From Alphaproteobacteria bacterium (lineage in GTDB: Bacteria > Pseudomonadota > Alphaproteobacteria > Sphingomonadales > Sphingomonadaceae), in assembly GCA_018830415.1 (NCBI GenBank), contig JAHJSJ010000339.1:1-35970 (forward strand): a DNA stretch of 35,970 nucleotides, read 5' to 3'. The position numbers and the translations under genes are program-made. This document shows positions 8,225 through 16,826 of the stretch, in pieces (the stretch's first letter is position 1; each line of letters begins with the position of its first letter). The notes below the pieces were generated by a model that was given only the letters and a program-made list of their open reading frames with translations, ran no database searches and was not told the origin of the DNA.

Positions 8225-8923
8225 ATGTCTGTAATCGTGAACCTGACCCCGACCCGTCGTTCGTTGCTGGCGGGCGCCGCTGGCGCGGGCGCGCTGTTGC
8301 TGATGCCGGGATGCGCCAGCACGGGCGGCGGGTTCAGCATGGAGGAGGCTGTGCGGCGGATGCTGCTGCTGGCGTCCGAAAACGCCTTTGCGCGCCTGAC
8401 CGCGCCGGGCGGGTTCTGGGACGAGCAGGTGGCGCGCATCGGGTTGAACCAGTTGATGGGCACGCGCGGCGATGTGCTGTCGCGCATCCTCACTTCGTCG
8501 CTGGTCAAGGATCGACTGGAGGAACGCTTTGCTGATTTTGCCATCGAAGCCAGCTTCCGCGCTGCGCCGGTGGTGACCGATGCGGTGCGGGTGATCGGGT
8601 TTGAAAACGCGATTGATCTGGTGCGCGGCGGGCCAACCGCGGCGAGCACCTTCCTGCGCGCGGAAATGGGCAGCGCGCTGATCGATGCGATGGTGCCCGA
8701 ATTGGGCGAAGCGATCCGGCTGAGCAATGATCCCCTGATCGGCCAAGCCATCGGCGCGCTGACCGGGGTTAATCCCGGCGATGTCGCCAGCCGTATCGGG
8801 CGCGAGGTCGATAATGCAGTGTGGGGCGAAATCGCGCGCGAGGAAGCCGCGATCCGTGCCAACCCGCAGGCCACCCGCGATCCGTTGCTGATCGGGGTGT
8901 TCGGGCTGGGTAGCCGGATTTGA
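8225..8923 (+). CDS. DUF4197 family protein, exported
   Basis: Protein of 232 residues matching DUF4197 by its paired alpha-helical segments (KDRLEERFADFAIEASFRAAP and similar). The N-terminus, PTRRSLLAGAAGAGALLLMPGC, is a twin-arginine-like leader ending in a cysteine (about residue 30), so it may be a lipoprotein, although the MPGC lipobox is not ideal. The family's function is unknown. ATG 8225 is chosen because GGGAGAACCGG lies about 8-13 bases upstream and the signal follows directly. Two strong hairpins separate it from the convergent DUF2490 gene. Confidence 0.82.
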   Translation: MSVIVNLTPTRRSLLAGAAGAGALLLMPGCASTGGGFSMEEAVRRMLLLASENAFARLTAPGGFWDEQVARIGLNQLMGTRGDVLSRILTSSLVKDRLEERFADFAIEASFRAAPVVTDAVRVIGFENAIDLVRGGPTAASTFLRAEMGSALIDAMVPELGEAIRLSNDPLIGQAIGALTGVNPGDVASRIGREVDNAVWGEIAREEAAIRANPQATRDPLLIGVFGLGSRI

Positions 8924-8956
8924 TCGCGGAGCCAGCCGCGACCAAATCCGTTTAGA

Positions 8957-9000
8957 GCGTTTTCAAGCCGGGTGGAATCACCCGGCGACCCGGAAAACGC
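8957..9000. repeat. Two-part hairpin between convergent genes
   Basis: Nested perfect inverted arms: GCGTTTTC (8957-8964) with GAAAACGC (8993-9000), and inside GCCGGGTG (8967-8974) with CACCCGGC (8979-8986). It sits just after the DUF4197 stop and probably acts in transcript ending or stability. It resembles the dispersed palindromic elements of this genome, but only one copy is seen here. Confidence 0.75.
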
Positions 9001-9015
9001 GGCAAACCAGATAGA

Positions 9016-9057
9016 TAGAGCGGTTGATCCGATGCAATCGGATCGCAAACCGCTCTA
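9016..9057. terminator. Strong 18-bp stem-loop, likely bidirectional terminator
   Basis: TAGAGCGGTT (9016-9025) pairs with AACCGCTCTA (9048-9057), and GATCCGAT (9026-9033) pairs with ATCGGATC (9037-9044). Only a 3-base loop and a 3-base bulge are unpaired. It lies 8 bases past the end of the DUF2490 gene and downstream of the DUF4197 gene, so it could serve both. No U-tract follows. Confidence 0.55.
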
Positions 9058-9065
9058 GCCAATCA

Positions 9066-9728
9066 TCAGAACGTGAATTCGATCTCGATCAGCGGCGCGT
9101 GGCTGACAGTGTCGGGCCGGTTGTCGCGGATGTTCTGGGCGCGCAGATATTTGAGCCCCAGCGTCAGGTTGTCGTTGACGTCATAGGTAAATCCGACGCG
9201 GGTTTCGACGCCATTGATCCCGGTGCTGCCGGTGACGCTGGTCGCGCGCAGGGTCCAGAACAATTCGCCATCGACCGACGCGGTGATCGGCGAATCATCG
9301 CCCAGCGGCACGCGCAGGCCGAGGCGCGGACGCACTCGCAGACCCATGCGGCCACCATTGCCTTCGACAAAGCGTTCTTCGAGCCGCAGGCGGGTGCGCA
9401 AGACGCCGTGCTTTGTGCCAAGCTGTTGGATCGTGCGGATTTCATCAGCACCTTCATCATTGATGCGCTCCTCGATCGAGCCCGACAGGGTGACGTTCTT
9501 GGCGACCTTCTGGTGGACCCAGCCGCGGAAATAATAGGTGTCTTCGCGGTTATTGCCCTGATCGCGGAACCGCTGTGCGGTCTGCAACTCGACCGAGGTG
9601 TCGTCATCGAGCTTGGTCGAGACCGACGGGCCGAACCAAAGTTCAAAATCATCATCGCTCGCCAAGGCAGGCTGCGCAAGGGTGAAGGCAGGGCCGGTAA
9701 GGGCGAATGCAAGTGTTTTGAGCTTCAT
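9066..9728 (-). CDS. DUF2490 family outer-membrane-type protein
   Basis: Protein of 220 residues with a Sec signal peptide (about 1-23, ending ALA) and then alternating polar/hydrophobic strands, for example FELWFGPSVSTKL, TYYFRGWVHQKV and RTRLRLEERF. It ends with EIEFTF; a terminal Phe is typical of outer-membrane beta barrels. It matches DUF2490, whose function is not established. The gene is monocistronic, with its own 252-bp upstream region shared divergently with the transaldolase gene. Confidence 0.82.
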   Translation of the reverse strand: MKLKTLAFALTGPAFTLAQPALASDDDFELWFGPSVSTKLDDDTSVELQTAQRFRDQGNNREDTYYFRGWVHQKVAKNVTLSGSIEERINDEGADEIRTIQQLGTKHGVLRTRLRLEERFVEGNGGRMGLRVRPRLGLRVPLGDDSPITASVDGELFWTLRATSVTGSTGINGVETRVGFTYDVNDNLTLGLKYLRAQNIRDNRPDTVSHAPLIEIEFTF

Positions 9729-9980
9729 GGTTGGTCTTTCACCAGTGAGAATATGAAACTAAGATTGCAAGAAAGCTGCCCTAATATGACCAAGTTATTG
9801 CACTCAAATGGCAGCAGCGTTACGATTGTGTGACAGTCCACAGTTTGGATGATCGACCGCACCTGTGGGCTGGGGAGGGCAATTGCGCCCATTTCCTTTC
9901 GCGCGTCTGGCAGCGCTTTGCGCGCTGTGCCAATCAGCTTTCACCGATTCGTCACCAGAAAGTGCAGGAGCCACGCGAGC
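9729..9980. other. Divergent intergenic region, DUF2490 / transaldolase
   Basis: 252 bases without a convincing gene. It must carry promoters for both divergent genes, but I could not assign clear -35/-10 pairs. The transaldolase side contains a small hairpin, CAGCGC (9911-9916) with GCGCTG (9922-9927), in the probable leader. The AT-richer half lies next to the DUF2490 gene. Confidence 0.5.
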
Positions 9981-10634
9981 ATGAAATTCTTTGTCGACAC
10001 TGCCGAGATCGAACCGATCCGTGAACTGGCTGCCACTGGCCTGCTGGACGGCGTCACCACCAACCCTTCGTTGATCGCCAAATCGGGCCGCGATTTCATG
10101 GAGGTTACGCGCGAGATTTGCGGGATCGTTGATGGCCCGGTCAGCGCCGAAGTGGTCGCATTGGACCACGCGACGATGATGAAAGAGGCCGAGGTGCTGC
10201 GCAAGATCGCCGACAATGTCTGCATCAAGGTGCCACTGACGGTGGACGGGCTGAAAACCTGCAAGGCGCTGACGGGCGAAGGCACGATGGTCAATGTGAC
10301 GCTGTGTTTCTCGGCCAATCAGGCGTTGCTGGCCGCCAAGGCGGGGGCGAGCTTTATCTCGCCCTTCGTCGGGCGGCATGACGACAACGGCTTTGACGGG
10401 ATGGACCTGATCGAGGACATCCGCCTGATCTACGACAATTACAACTTCGCCACCGAAATTCTTGTCGCATCGGTTCGCCACGTCACCCACGTCTTGCAGG
10501 CCGCCAAGATTGGCGCGGACGTGATGACCGCGCCGCCCAAGGTGATCCATGACCTGTTCAAACACGTGCTGACCGACAAGGGCATCGAAGGCTTTCTGGC
10601 CGATTGGGCCAAGACCGGGCAGAGCATTTTGTGA
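9981..10634 (+). CDS. tal: Transaldolase, short TalC/FSA-type
   Basis: Cytosolic class I aldolase of the non-oxidative pentose phosphate pathway, moving a dihydroxyacetone unit between sugar phosphates. The 217 residues are typical of the short transaldolase/fructose-6-phosphate aldolase subfamily. It begins [17 protein letters not shown], then DGVTTNPSL, and K83 in CIKVPLT is the likely Schiff-base lysine; [11 protein letters not shown] and [13 protein letters not shown] follow. Sequence alone does not settle transaldolase versus fructose-6-phosphate aldolase activity. ATG 9981 is chosen over upstream in-frame codons from 9849 because the fold begins there and GGAG lies at 9967-9970. Repeat R2 follows directly. 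Confidence 0.93.
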   Translation: MKFFVDTAEIEPIRELAATGLLDGVTTNPSLIAKSGRDFMEVTREICGIVDGPVSAEVVALDHATMMKEAEVLRKIADNVCIKVPLTVDGLKTCKALTGEGTMVNVTLCFSANQALLAAKAGASFISPFVGRHDDNGFDGMDLIEDIRLIYDNYNFATEILVASVRHVTHVLQAAKIGADVMTAPPKVIHDLFKHVLTDKGIEGFLADWAKTGQSIL

Positions 10635-10637
10635 GTA

Positions 10638-10767
10638 TCCTCCCCGGAACGGGGAGGGGGACCATCCGAAGGATGGTGGAGGGGAGCCCCCTTAAAGCGC
10701 GGCGCGAGAGGCGAGTCCCCTCCGTCAACCGCTTGCAGCGGTTGCCACCTCCCCTTACCGGGGAGGA
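10638..10767. repeat. Composite palindromic repeat R2 supplying the cobT ribosome-binding site
   Basis: 130 bases built of nested inverted repeats: the outer TCCTCCCC (10638-10645) pairs with GGGGAGGA (10760-10767). Local hairpins are CCTCCCC/GGGGAGG on each side, ACCATCC/GGATGGT and ACCGC/GCGGT. It fills the gap between the transaldolase stop and cobT. The rightmost arm contains GGAGG (10762-10766), four bases before the cobT ATG, so the element's end doubles as the Shine-Dalgarno sequence. Confidence 0.85.
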
Positions 10768-10770
10768 ATA

Positions 10771-12609
10771 ATGGCAGACCAATCCCCGCTCGATCTGTTC
10801 AAACAGGCGCTGACCGGCGCGAGCCGCGCGATTGCGCGCGATCCGGAGGTTGAGGTCGCATGGAGCGCCGACGTGCCCGGCGCTGCGGGCAACCGTTTCC
10901 GGGTGCCGTTGCCGGGGCGCGATTTGCCAGCCGATCAAGTGACCGAGGCGCGCGGGTTTGCCGATTCCTTTGCATTGAAGCTGCGCCACCACGATGCGGG
11001 ACTGCACGCGAAATCGGCCCCGCCCGAACCCATCGCCCGTGCCTGTTACGACGCAATCGAGCAGGTGCGATACGAGGCGCTGGGGGCGAACCGTTTCGGC
11101 GGCATCCGCGCCAATCTTGATGCCGCAACCGAATTGCGCACCGCGTCAGACAAGATCGTGCGCGCGCAGAATTCGTCCGAAGTGCCGCTCCAAACCGCGC
11201 TGGCGCTGCTGGTGCGTGAAGCGCTGACGGGGGAAGCGGTGCCGGAAAAGGCGCGCGGCGGGCTGGAATTGGTGCGCGCATTCCTTGAGGAGAAAGTCGG
11301 CAAGGATTTCGGCGCGCTGGCGGAAAAACTCTCCGATCAGGAAGCGTTCCAAAAGCTCGCGCTCGATATGCTGCGCGAACTCGATCTGACCCAGCCGAGC
11401 GACGCCCCCGACCAAAGCGATTCCGACGACGCTGACGATGATGACGGCCCCGACGACAACGAGGGCGAGGACGAAAATCAGGGCGAGGGCGATCCGCAAT
11501 CCGCCGAAATGGCGGGCGACATGGCCGAGGGCGAGGGCGAGGGCGACGAATCCGCGCAGGCCGAAGCCGATGGCGACATGGCCGAAGGCGAACCGGGCGA
11601 GGACGGCGATGGCTCCGAAGCGCCGGTGCGCCCCAATCGCCCGCACGGCGACATCCCTGCCAGCGTCGATTACAAGGCCTTCACCACCCGTTTCGACGAG
11701 GAAATCGCCGCGCCCGATCTGTGCGATGCGGAGGAACTCGACCGGCTGCGGGCCTATCTCGATAGCCAGCTGACGGGCCTTCAGGGCGTGGTGACGCGGC
11801 TCGCCAACCGCTTGCAACGCCGCTTGATGGCGCAGCAGAACCGCAGCTGGGATTTCGACATGGAGGAAGGCGTGCTCGATGCAGCGCGCCTCGCCCGCGT
11901 GGTCATCTCGCCCGGCACGGCGCTGAGTTACAAGGTTGAACGCGATGTCGAATTCAAGGACACCATCGTCACCCTGTTGATCGACAATTCGGGATCGATG
12001 CGGGGCCGCCCGATCAGCATTGCCGCGATCAGCGCCGATATTCTGGCGCGCACGCTGGAACGTTGCGGGGTGAAAACCGAAATCCTCGGCTTCACCACCC
12101 GCGCGTGGAAGGGCGGGCAAAGCCGCGAGGCGTGGCTGGCTGATGGCAAGCCGCAGAACCCGGGGCGTCTGAACGATCTGCGCCACATCATTTACAAACA
12201 GGCCGACGAACCGTGGCGCCGCGCGCGCCGCAATCTCGGCCTGATGATGCGCGAGGGGTTGCTGAAAGAGAACATCGACGGCGAGGCGCTGATCTGGGCG
12301 CATAGCCGCCTGCTCTACCGCCCCGAAGAACGCCGCATCCTGATGGTGATCAGCGACGGCGCGCCGGTGGACGATTCGACGCTGAGCGTGAACTCGGCGG
12401 GGTATCTCGAAGCGCACCTGCGTTCTGTGATCGAATGGATCGAGAAGGTGTCCCCGGTGCAATTGGTCGCCATCGGGATCGGCCACGATGTGACGAGATA
12501 CTACCGCCGCGCGGTGACGATCATGGACGTGGAACAACTCGGCGGCACGATCATGGAACAACTCGCCGAACTGTTCGAGGACGAGAAGGGCGTGAAGGGG
12601 CGGCGGTGA
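10771..12609 (+). CDS. cobT: Cobaltochelatase subunit CobT
   Basis: Subunit of the aerobic-type cobaltochelatase (CobN-CobS-CobT) that inserts cobalt into hydrogenobyrinic acid a,c-diamide. Of 612 residues, about 1-205 are the N-terminal CobT domain, about 211-287 are a very acidic Asp/Glu/Gly-rich linker, and the C-terminus is a von Willebrand A domain with the metal-binding DNSGS motif (405-409) and [12 protein letters not shown]. Its usual partner cobS is not adjacent; upstream is a transaldolase and a repeat. The ATG follows GGAGG from repeat R2. Its stop overlaps the GTG of the next gene. Confidence 0.95.
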   Translation: MADQSPLDLFKQALTGASRAIARDPEVEVAWSADVPGAAGNRFRVPLPGRDLPADQVTEARGFADSFALKLRHHDAGLHAKSAPPEPIARACYDAIEQVRYEALGANRFGGIRANLDAATELRTASDKIVRAQNSSEVPLQTALALLVREALTGEAVPEKARGGLELVRAFLEEKVGKDFGALAEKLSDQEAFQKLALDMLRELDLTQPSDAPDQSDSDDADDDDGPDDNEGEDENQGEGDPQSAEMAGDMAEGEGEGDESAQAEADGDMAEGEPGEDGDGSEAPVRPNRPHGDIPASVDYKAFTTRFDEEIAAPDLCDAEELDRLRAYLDSQLTGLQGVVTRLANRLQRRLMAQQNRSWDFDMEEGVLDAARLARVVISPGTALSYKVERDVEFKDTIVTLLIDNSGSMRGRPISIAAISADILARTLERCGVKTEILGFTTRAWKGGQSREAWLADGKPQNPGRLNDLRHIIYKQADEPWRRARRNLGLMMREGLLKENIDGEALIWAHSRLLYRPEERRILMVISDGAPVDDSTLSVNSAGYLEAHLRSVIEWIEKVSPVQLVAIGIGHDVTRYYRRAVTIMDVEQLGGTIMEQLAELFEDEKGVKGRR

Positions 12610-13037
12610 GCGATCGGGCTGTCGATGTTCGCTTGCTCGGGCCGGGCGATACCGAGCTGGTGCTGTCCGCGTCACACCTCTTCGATGCCGCACCCTTGCC
12701 CGATCAGACGACTGCGATGCTCTACAGCGAGCGGGACTTTCTCTGGTTCGCATTGGCGCAAGGCCGCCCCGTTGGGTTTGCCAGCGCCACCATGGTTCTG
12801 CATCCTGACCAGCGCCCCGTGCTGTTCCTGAACGAGATCGCGGTGGACGACGTGGCGCAACGCCGCGGGATCGGAACCAGGCTCATGCAGGCGGTCTTCG
12901 ACCTCGCGCGCTCCCGGGGGTGGGCTTCGACCTGGGTGCTTGCCGAGAACGATGACGAGACCGCGAAGTCGTTTTACCGCTCACTCTCGCCAGCGACCGC
13001 GCAGCCTAGTGTCATGTTTGAATGGGAAGAATCATGA
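12606..13037 (+). CDS. GNAT-family N-acetyltransferase
   Basis: Predicted acetyl-CoA-dependent N-acetyltransferase of 143 residues. The core strand and motif A are [19 protein letters not shown], with the acetyl-CoA loop QRRGIG at 85-90, followed by the [15 protein letters not shown] motif B region. The substrate is unknown. The GTG at 12606 overlaps the cobT stop by GTGA, and the stop overlaps the nitroreductase ATG, so the three genes are probably co-translated. Upstream in-frame codons inside cobT do not extend the fold. Confidence 0.85.
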   Translation: MSDRAVDVRLLGPGDTELVLSASHLFDAAPLPDQTTAMLYSERDFLWFALAQGRPVGFASATMVLHPDQRPVLFLNEIAVDDVAQRRGIGTRLMQAVFDLARSRGWASTWVLAENDDETAKSFYRSLSPATAQPSVMFEWEES

Positions 13038-13693
13038 ACGTCACCGAAGCCGTCACCACCCGCCGTTCCGTCCGTCAGTTTCTCGAAAAGCCGGTGCCGC
13101 TCGACGTCATCACCCGCGTGATGGACAAGGCGCGCTGGGCCGCATCGGGGTGCAATTACCAGCCGTGGCAGGCCAGCATCGTCACCGGCCAGCCGCTGCG
13201 CGACCTGCAGGCGAAGATCGCCGCCTCCCCCCCGCAGGCCGCCGAGTATGACTGGACCGCGCCGGGCAAGGAAGACGCCTACACCGCGCGGCTCCATGCC
13301 GTCTCCGCCGGCATGTTCGGCGCCATGGGCATCGCGCGCGAGGACGGGGCGGGGCGCATGGCGGCGATGATGAAGAACACCGTCAGCTTTGGTGCGCCCG
13401 CCGTGATGTTCGTCTATTTCCCGCGCCTGATGAAGGAACCGCAGTGGTCGGATACGGGCATGTGGCTGCAAACGGTCGCGCTGCTGCTGCGCGAGGAAGG
13501 GCTGGATAGCTGTTTTCAGGAATATATGGCGCTTTATGCCAATGTGATCCGCGACTTCCTCGGCCTCGATCACGAACGCTATATGCTGTTCTGCGGCATG
13601 GCGATCGGATACCGCGACCCGGACGCGCCGGTGAACAATTTCGAGCGCGAGCGGGTGCCGCTGGACGAGCAGGTGCGGTTTTTGGGGTTCTAG
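13034..13693 (+). CDS. Nitroreductase family protein
   Basis: FMN-dependent NAD(P)H oxidoreductase of 219 residues. The start, [26 protein letters not shown], is the classical nitroreductase FMN-binding opening; then ASGCNYQPWQ, WSDTGMWLQTVALLLREEGLDSC and a C-terminal NNFERERVPLDEQVRFLGF follow. Physiological substrates of the family vary (nitroaromatics, quinones, flavins). ATG 13034 overlaps the preceding acetyltransferase stop, so it is third in the cobT operon. Proximity to cobT raises the question of BluB, but the C-terminus fits ordinary nitroreductases better. Confidence 0.9.
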   Translation: MNVTEAVTTRRSVRQFLEKPVPLDVITRVMDKARWAASGCNYQPWQASIVTGQPLRDLQAKIAASPPQAAEYDWTAPGKEDAYTARLHAVSAGMFGAMGIAREDGAGRMAAMMKNTVSFGAPAVMFVYFPRLMKEPQWSDTGMWLQTVALLLREEGLDSCFQEYMALYANVIRDFLGLDHERYMLFCGMAIGYRDPDAPVNNFERERVPLDEQVRFLGF

Positions 13694-13695
13694 TT

Positions 13696-13785
13696 TCGTC
13701 ATTGCGAACCGCAGGTGAAGCAATCCAGAGCGTTTCGCGCGCCGCCCTGGATTGCCACGGAGCCTGCGGCTCCTCGCAATGACGA
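13696..13785. repeat. Palindromic repeat family R1, copy 2
   Basis: TCGTCATTGCGA (13696-13707) pairs perfectly with TCGCAATGACGA (13774-13785); GAAGCAATCCAGAGCG and CCTGGATTGC lie inside. It starts three bases after the nitroreductase stop and ends 42 bases before cysS, so it probably ends the cobT operon transcript. Confidence 0.88.
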
Positions 13786-13827
13786 GAGAATTGACGGAAT
13801 GACACAGTCTGGCCAAAGCACCCGTCC

Positions 13828-15333
13828 ATGACCGATGCGCCCTTAAAGCTGTTCAACTCGCTCACCCGCCGACACGAGGTGTTCGCGCCCGTCCACCCCG
13901 GTGAGGCGCGCGTCTATACCTGCGGGCCGACGGTCTATAACTACCCCCATATCGGCAATATGCGCGCCTATGTGTTCGCCGATGTGCTGGGGCGGACGCT
14001 GAGCTGGAAGGGGTATAAGCTTACCCACGTCATCAACATCACCGATGTCGGCCACCTGACCGACGATGCCGACGCGGGCGAGGACAAGATGGAGAAGATG
14101 GCTGCGGAAAAAGCCCAAAAGGGCGAAGCTACGTCGATCTGGGACATCGCCGAACATTACAAGCAGGCCTATTGGGCGGACGTGCGCGCGCTGAATATCC
14201 GCGAGCCAGCGCAGTGGACGGTCGCGACCGATTACGTCGCGCAGATGATCGCATTTGCGCAAGGCATCGCGGACAAGCACTGCTACGAGCTTGAGAGCGG
14301 GCTGTATTTCGATGTGTCCACCGTGGCCGATTACGGGCGCTTGGCCCGCGCCGTGACCGAAGACGGAGAGGGCCGCATCGAAAGCGTCGAGGGCAAGCGC
14401 AACGCCGCCGATTTCGCAATCTGGCGCAAGACTCCGCCGGGCGAGACGCGGCAGATGGAGTGGGATTCGCCGTGGGGCCGGGGCGCGCCGGGGTGGCATC
14501 TCGAATGCTCGGTGATGAGCGGCGAAGTGCTGGGCTTCCCCTTCGATATCCACACCGGCGGGATCGACCACCGCGAAATCCACCATCCCAATGAAATCGC
14601 GCAGAATCAGGCGCATTGCTGCACCAATGGTCTCGATGACCCGAAGAATTCGGGCGCGAAAATCTGGATGCACAACAACTTCCTCGTCGAGCGGTCAGGG
14701 AAGATGTCAAAGTCGTCCGGCGAGTTCCTGCGGCTGCAATTGCTGGTGGACAAGGGTTATCACCCGCTCGCCTACCGGCTGATGTGCTTGCAAGCGCATT
14801 ATCGCAGCGAGCTGGAGTTCAGTTGGGAAGGCCTCGGCGCGGCGCTGACGCGGCTCAAGCGGATGGTGATGGGGGTGGAAACCCTCAGAGCCCGTCTTCC
14901 CGGCGCAGGCCGGGATCCAGCCCACCTGGGCCCCGGCCTGCGCCGGGGTGACGATTGGGGGAAATTGCAACCCGCGCTCGACAAATTCGATGCCGCGATT
15001 GCCGATGACCTCAACACAGCCGTTGCGCTCACCGCGCTAGACGATGTGCTGGCGGCGAAGAAAGTTGACCCGGAGACGAAGGCGAAACTGGCAGCCGCGA
15101 TGGATGGCGTCCTCGGCCTCGATCTCCTCAACCTCACCCGCGCCGATCTGCGCATCCAGCCCAAGGCGGCGACGATCACCGAAGCCGAAATCACCGCCGC
15201 GCTCGCTCGCCGCAAGGAAGCCCGCACCGCCAAGGATTTCGCCACTTCCGACGCGATCCGCGATGAACTTGCCGCCCAAGGCGTCGAAGTGATGGACGGC
15301 GATCCGCTGGGGTGGGAGTGGAAGCTATCCTGA
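13828..15333 (+). CDS. cysS: Cysteinyl-tRNA synthetase
   Basis: Class I synthetase charging tRNA-Cys in the cytoplasm. Its 501 residues show the HIGH-type motif YPHIGN (39-44), zinc ligands starting with C32 (TCGPTVY) and continuing with HLECSVM and the HREIHHPNE region, and KMSKS (292-296). The C-terminal helical and DALR-like regions follow. It is about 20 residues longer than a compact CysRS because residues 356-376 (RLPGAGRDPAHLGPGLRRGDD) are encoded by an in-frame palindromic repeat, listed separately. The enzyme is essential, so the insertion must be tolerated. No strong Shine-Dalgarno precedes ATG 13828, but the N-terminus fits the family. Confidence 0.96.
   Translation: MTDAPLKLFNSLTRRHEVFAPVHPGEARVYTCGPTVYNYPHIGNMRAYVFADVLGRTLSWKGYKLTHVINITDVGHLTDDADAGEDKMEKMAAEKAQKGEATSIWDIAEHYKQAYWADVRALNIREPAQWTVATDYVAQMIAFAQGIADKHCYELESGLYFDVSTVADYGRLARAVTEDGEGRIESVEGKRNAADFAIWRKTPPGETRQMEWDSPWGRGAPGWHLECSVMSGEVLGFPFDIHTGGIDHREIHHPNEIAQNQAHCCTNGLDDPKNSGAKIWMHNNFLVERSGKMSKSSGEFLRLQLLVDKGYHPLAYRLMCLQAHYRSELEFSWEGLGAALTRLKRMVMGVETLRARLPGAGRDPAHLGPGLRRGDDWGKLQPALDKFDAAIADDLNTAVALTALDDVLAAKKVDPETKAKLAAAMDGVLGLDLLNLTRADLRIQPKAATITEAEITAALARRKEARTAKDFATSDAIRDELAAQGVEVMDGDPLGWEWKLS
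14892..14954. repeat. Palindromic repeat R3 inside the cysS reading frame
   Basis: Left arm CGTCTTCCCGGCGCAGGCC (from 14893) is the near-perfect reverse complement of the right arm ending GCCTGCGCCGGGGTGACG (14953), around a centre reading ATCCAGCCCACCTGGG. This matches, from memory, a common intergenic palindrome of sphingomonads. Here it is translated in frame with no stop as residues 356-376 of cysteinyl-tRNA synthetase. Confidence 0.85.
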
Positions 15334-15334
15334 T

Positions 15335-15420
15335 TCGTCATTGCGAGGAGCGCAGCGACGAAGCAATCCAGAGCGTCCCGCGATCCGCACTGGATTGCTG
15401 CGCTACGCTCGCAATGACGA
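15335..15420. repeat. Palindromic repeat family R1, copy 3
   Basis: TCGTCATTGCGAG (15335-15347) pairs with CTCGCAATGACGA (15408-15420), perfect 13-bp outer arms. Inner GAAGCAATCCAGAGCG and CTGGATTGC are shared with the other copies. It lies two bases after the cysS stop and 13 bases before the dehydrogenase start. Confidence 0.9.
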
Positions 15421-15433
15421 TGAGAGGGAAGTC

Positions 15434-16372
15434 ATGACCATACTCGCAATCTCCGGCATGATCTGCCCGATGCTCGAATCGCGCCTGCCGCAGGGTCTCG
15501 ATGTGCGCTGGTTCATGAGCCACGAACAGGCGCTGGAGGCCGTGGCCGAGGCCGAAATCGGCTGGTTCGACATGAACGATCAGGTCGCGATGGCCGAAGT
15601 CCTGCGCGCGGCGAAGAAGCTCAAATGGCTCAATTCGATCTATGCAGGCCTCGATTTCCTGCCGATGGATGTGCTGATCGAGCGCGGGATCACCGTTACC
15701 AACGGGGCCGGGATCAATGCCATCACCATCGCCGAATATGTGGTGATGGGGATGCTCAATATCGCCAAGGGGTATCGCGATGTGGTGCGCGCGCAGGACC
15801 GGCACGAATGGCTGCTCGACAGCCCCGGAAAGCGCGAATTGGCCGGGTCAAAGGCGCTGCTGCTGGGCTACGGCGCGATTGGAAAGCTGATCGAACCGCG
15901 CTTGAAGGCGTTCGATGTCGATGTCAGCGTGGTCCGCCGCAGTGCGGGCGACAACACCCTCGGCCCGGACGAGTGGCGCGCGCGGCTGGGGGAGTTCGAC
16001 TGGATCATCCTCGCCGTGCCCGCAACGCCTGAAACCGACGGGATGATCGGCGCGGGCGAGCTGGCCGCGATGAAACCGGACGCCGTGATCGTCAACATCG
16101 CGCGCGGCAGCGTGATCGATCAGCCCGCCTTGGTCGATGCGCTGGAGCGCAAGGCGGTCGGGGCAGCGTTCCTCGACGTCACCACGCCCGAGCCGCTGCC
16201 CGCCGATCACCCGCTGTGGTCGCTGGACAATGCCCATGTCACCATGCACCTGTCAGGCCGCGCGCAGGACAAGATGTTCATCCGCAGCGGTGACCGGTTT
16301 CTTGATAACCTTGGCAAATATCTGCGCGGCGAGCCTGTCGGCCCGGTGTTCGACCCGCGTCTTGGTTATTGA
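15434..16372 (+). CDS. D-isomer-specific 2-hydroxyacid dehydrogenase family protein
   Basis: NAD(P)-dependent dehydrogenase of 312 residues. The Rossmann motif is LLLGYGAIGKL (GYGAIG at 145-150), and the catalytic set is R224 (NIARGSVID), E253 (TTPEPLPADHP) and H272 (VTMHLSGRA). The catalytic His lies in MHLSG rather than the commoner TPHxxG. The exact substrate is not deducible; hydroxyphenylpyruvate and glyoxylate reductases are relatives. ATG 15434 has GAGAGGGAAG upstream; in-frame codons from 15341 run through repeat R1 and are rejected. It converges on an unknown gene 16 bases downstream. Confidence 0.88.
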   Translation: MTILAISGMICPMLESRLPQGLDVRWFMSHEQALEAVAEAEIGWFDMNDQVAMAEVLRAAKKLKWLNSIYAGLDFLPMDVLIERGITVTNGAGINAITIAEYVVMGMLNIAKGYRDVVRAQDRHEWLLDSPGKRELAGSKALLLGYGAIGKLIEPRLKAFDVDVSVVRRSAGDNTLGPDEWRARLGEFDWIILAVPATPETDGMIGAGELAAMKPDAVIVNIARGSVIDQPALVDALERKAVGAAFLDVTTPEPLPADHPLWSLDNAHVTMHLSGRAQDKMFIRSGDRFLDNLGKYLRGEPVGPVFDPRLGY

Positions 16373-16388
16373 CCGCGGCAGTCCGCGC

Positions 16389-16826
16389 TCACCCGTCCTC
16401 CAGCAGCAACAACACCGCCGTCACCTCCAACCGCTCCATTGCGCCGAAGCGGTGGTCGACGCTGGTGATGGTGGCATCGGCCACCAATTGTCCGGGGATG
16501 GTGAATTCGTGATCGGGCAGGCGCTCGATCAGTTCTTCGCCGTGGGCCACGGCCTCGGCCCCGCAGAACTCCAGCACCACCTCATGGCGCGTGCCGGAAA
16601 ATGTGATCGACGCCCAGGCCTTTTCCTCGTGCGCGATCACTGTTCCGGCGCCGCCGGTCAGCGCCATCAGCGCGCTGCGCACGCGGTCTGCGGTGGTGCG
16701 GCGGGCGCGCAAGGCGGGGTTGAGTTCGGGGGTGAGTTCGCGGGCGGGGGCGGACTTAACCTCGATATCACCGAAATCGGCAAAGATGTGGGTGAAGGGA
16801 TCGCGCAAGCTTTCGGTCAGCATCAT
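16389..16826 (-). CDS. Conserved protein of unknown function (second gene of small pair)
   Basis: I do not recognise a named domain in this 145-residue protein. It begins MMLTESLRDPFTHIFADFGDIEV, has a central mixed region (GGAGTVIAHEEKAWASITFSGTRHEVVLEF), and is acidic with a leucine-rich end, VTAVLLLLEDG. There is no signal peptide or membrane segment. Similar proteins seem familiar from sphingomonads, so it is probably real and conserved. The ATG at 16826 overlaps the stop of the 67-residue gene as ATGA, so the pair is co-translated and reads away from the S24 regulator. Confidence 0.75.
   Translation of the reverse strand: MMLTESLRDPFTHIFADFGDIEVKSAPARELTPELNPALRARRTTADRVRSALMALTGGAGTVIAHEEKAWASITFSGTRHEVVLEFCGAEAVAHGEELIERLPDHEFTIPGQLVADATITSVDHRFGAMERLEVTAVLLLLEDG

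Noticed and set aside
10638-10770. Cobalamin riboswitch upstream of cobT
   Set aside because: The region is entirely palindromic repeat; I see no B12-box-like conserved core.
11146-12753. Long open frame on the minus strand over cobT
   Set aside because: Antisense to cobT, compositionally biased, no recognisable domain.
13034-13693. BluB (dimethylbenzimidazole synthase) because it is next to cobT
   Set aside because: The fold is a nitroreductase, but its C-terminal NNFERERVPLDEQVRFLGF fits ordinary nitroreductases; I see no BluB-specific signature.
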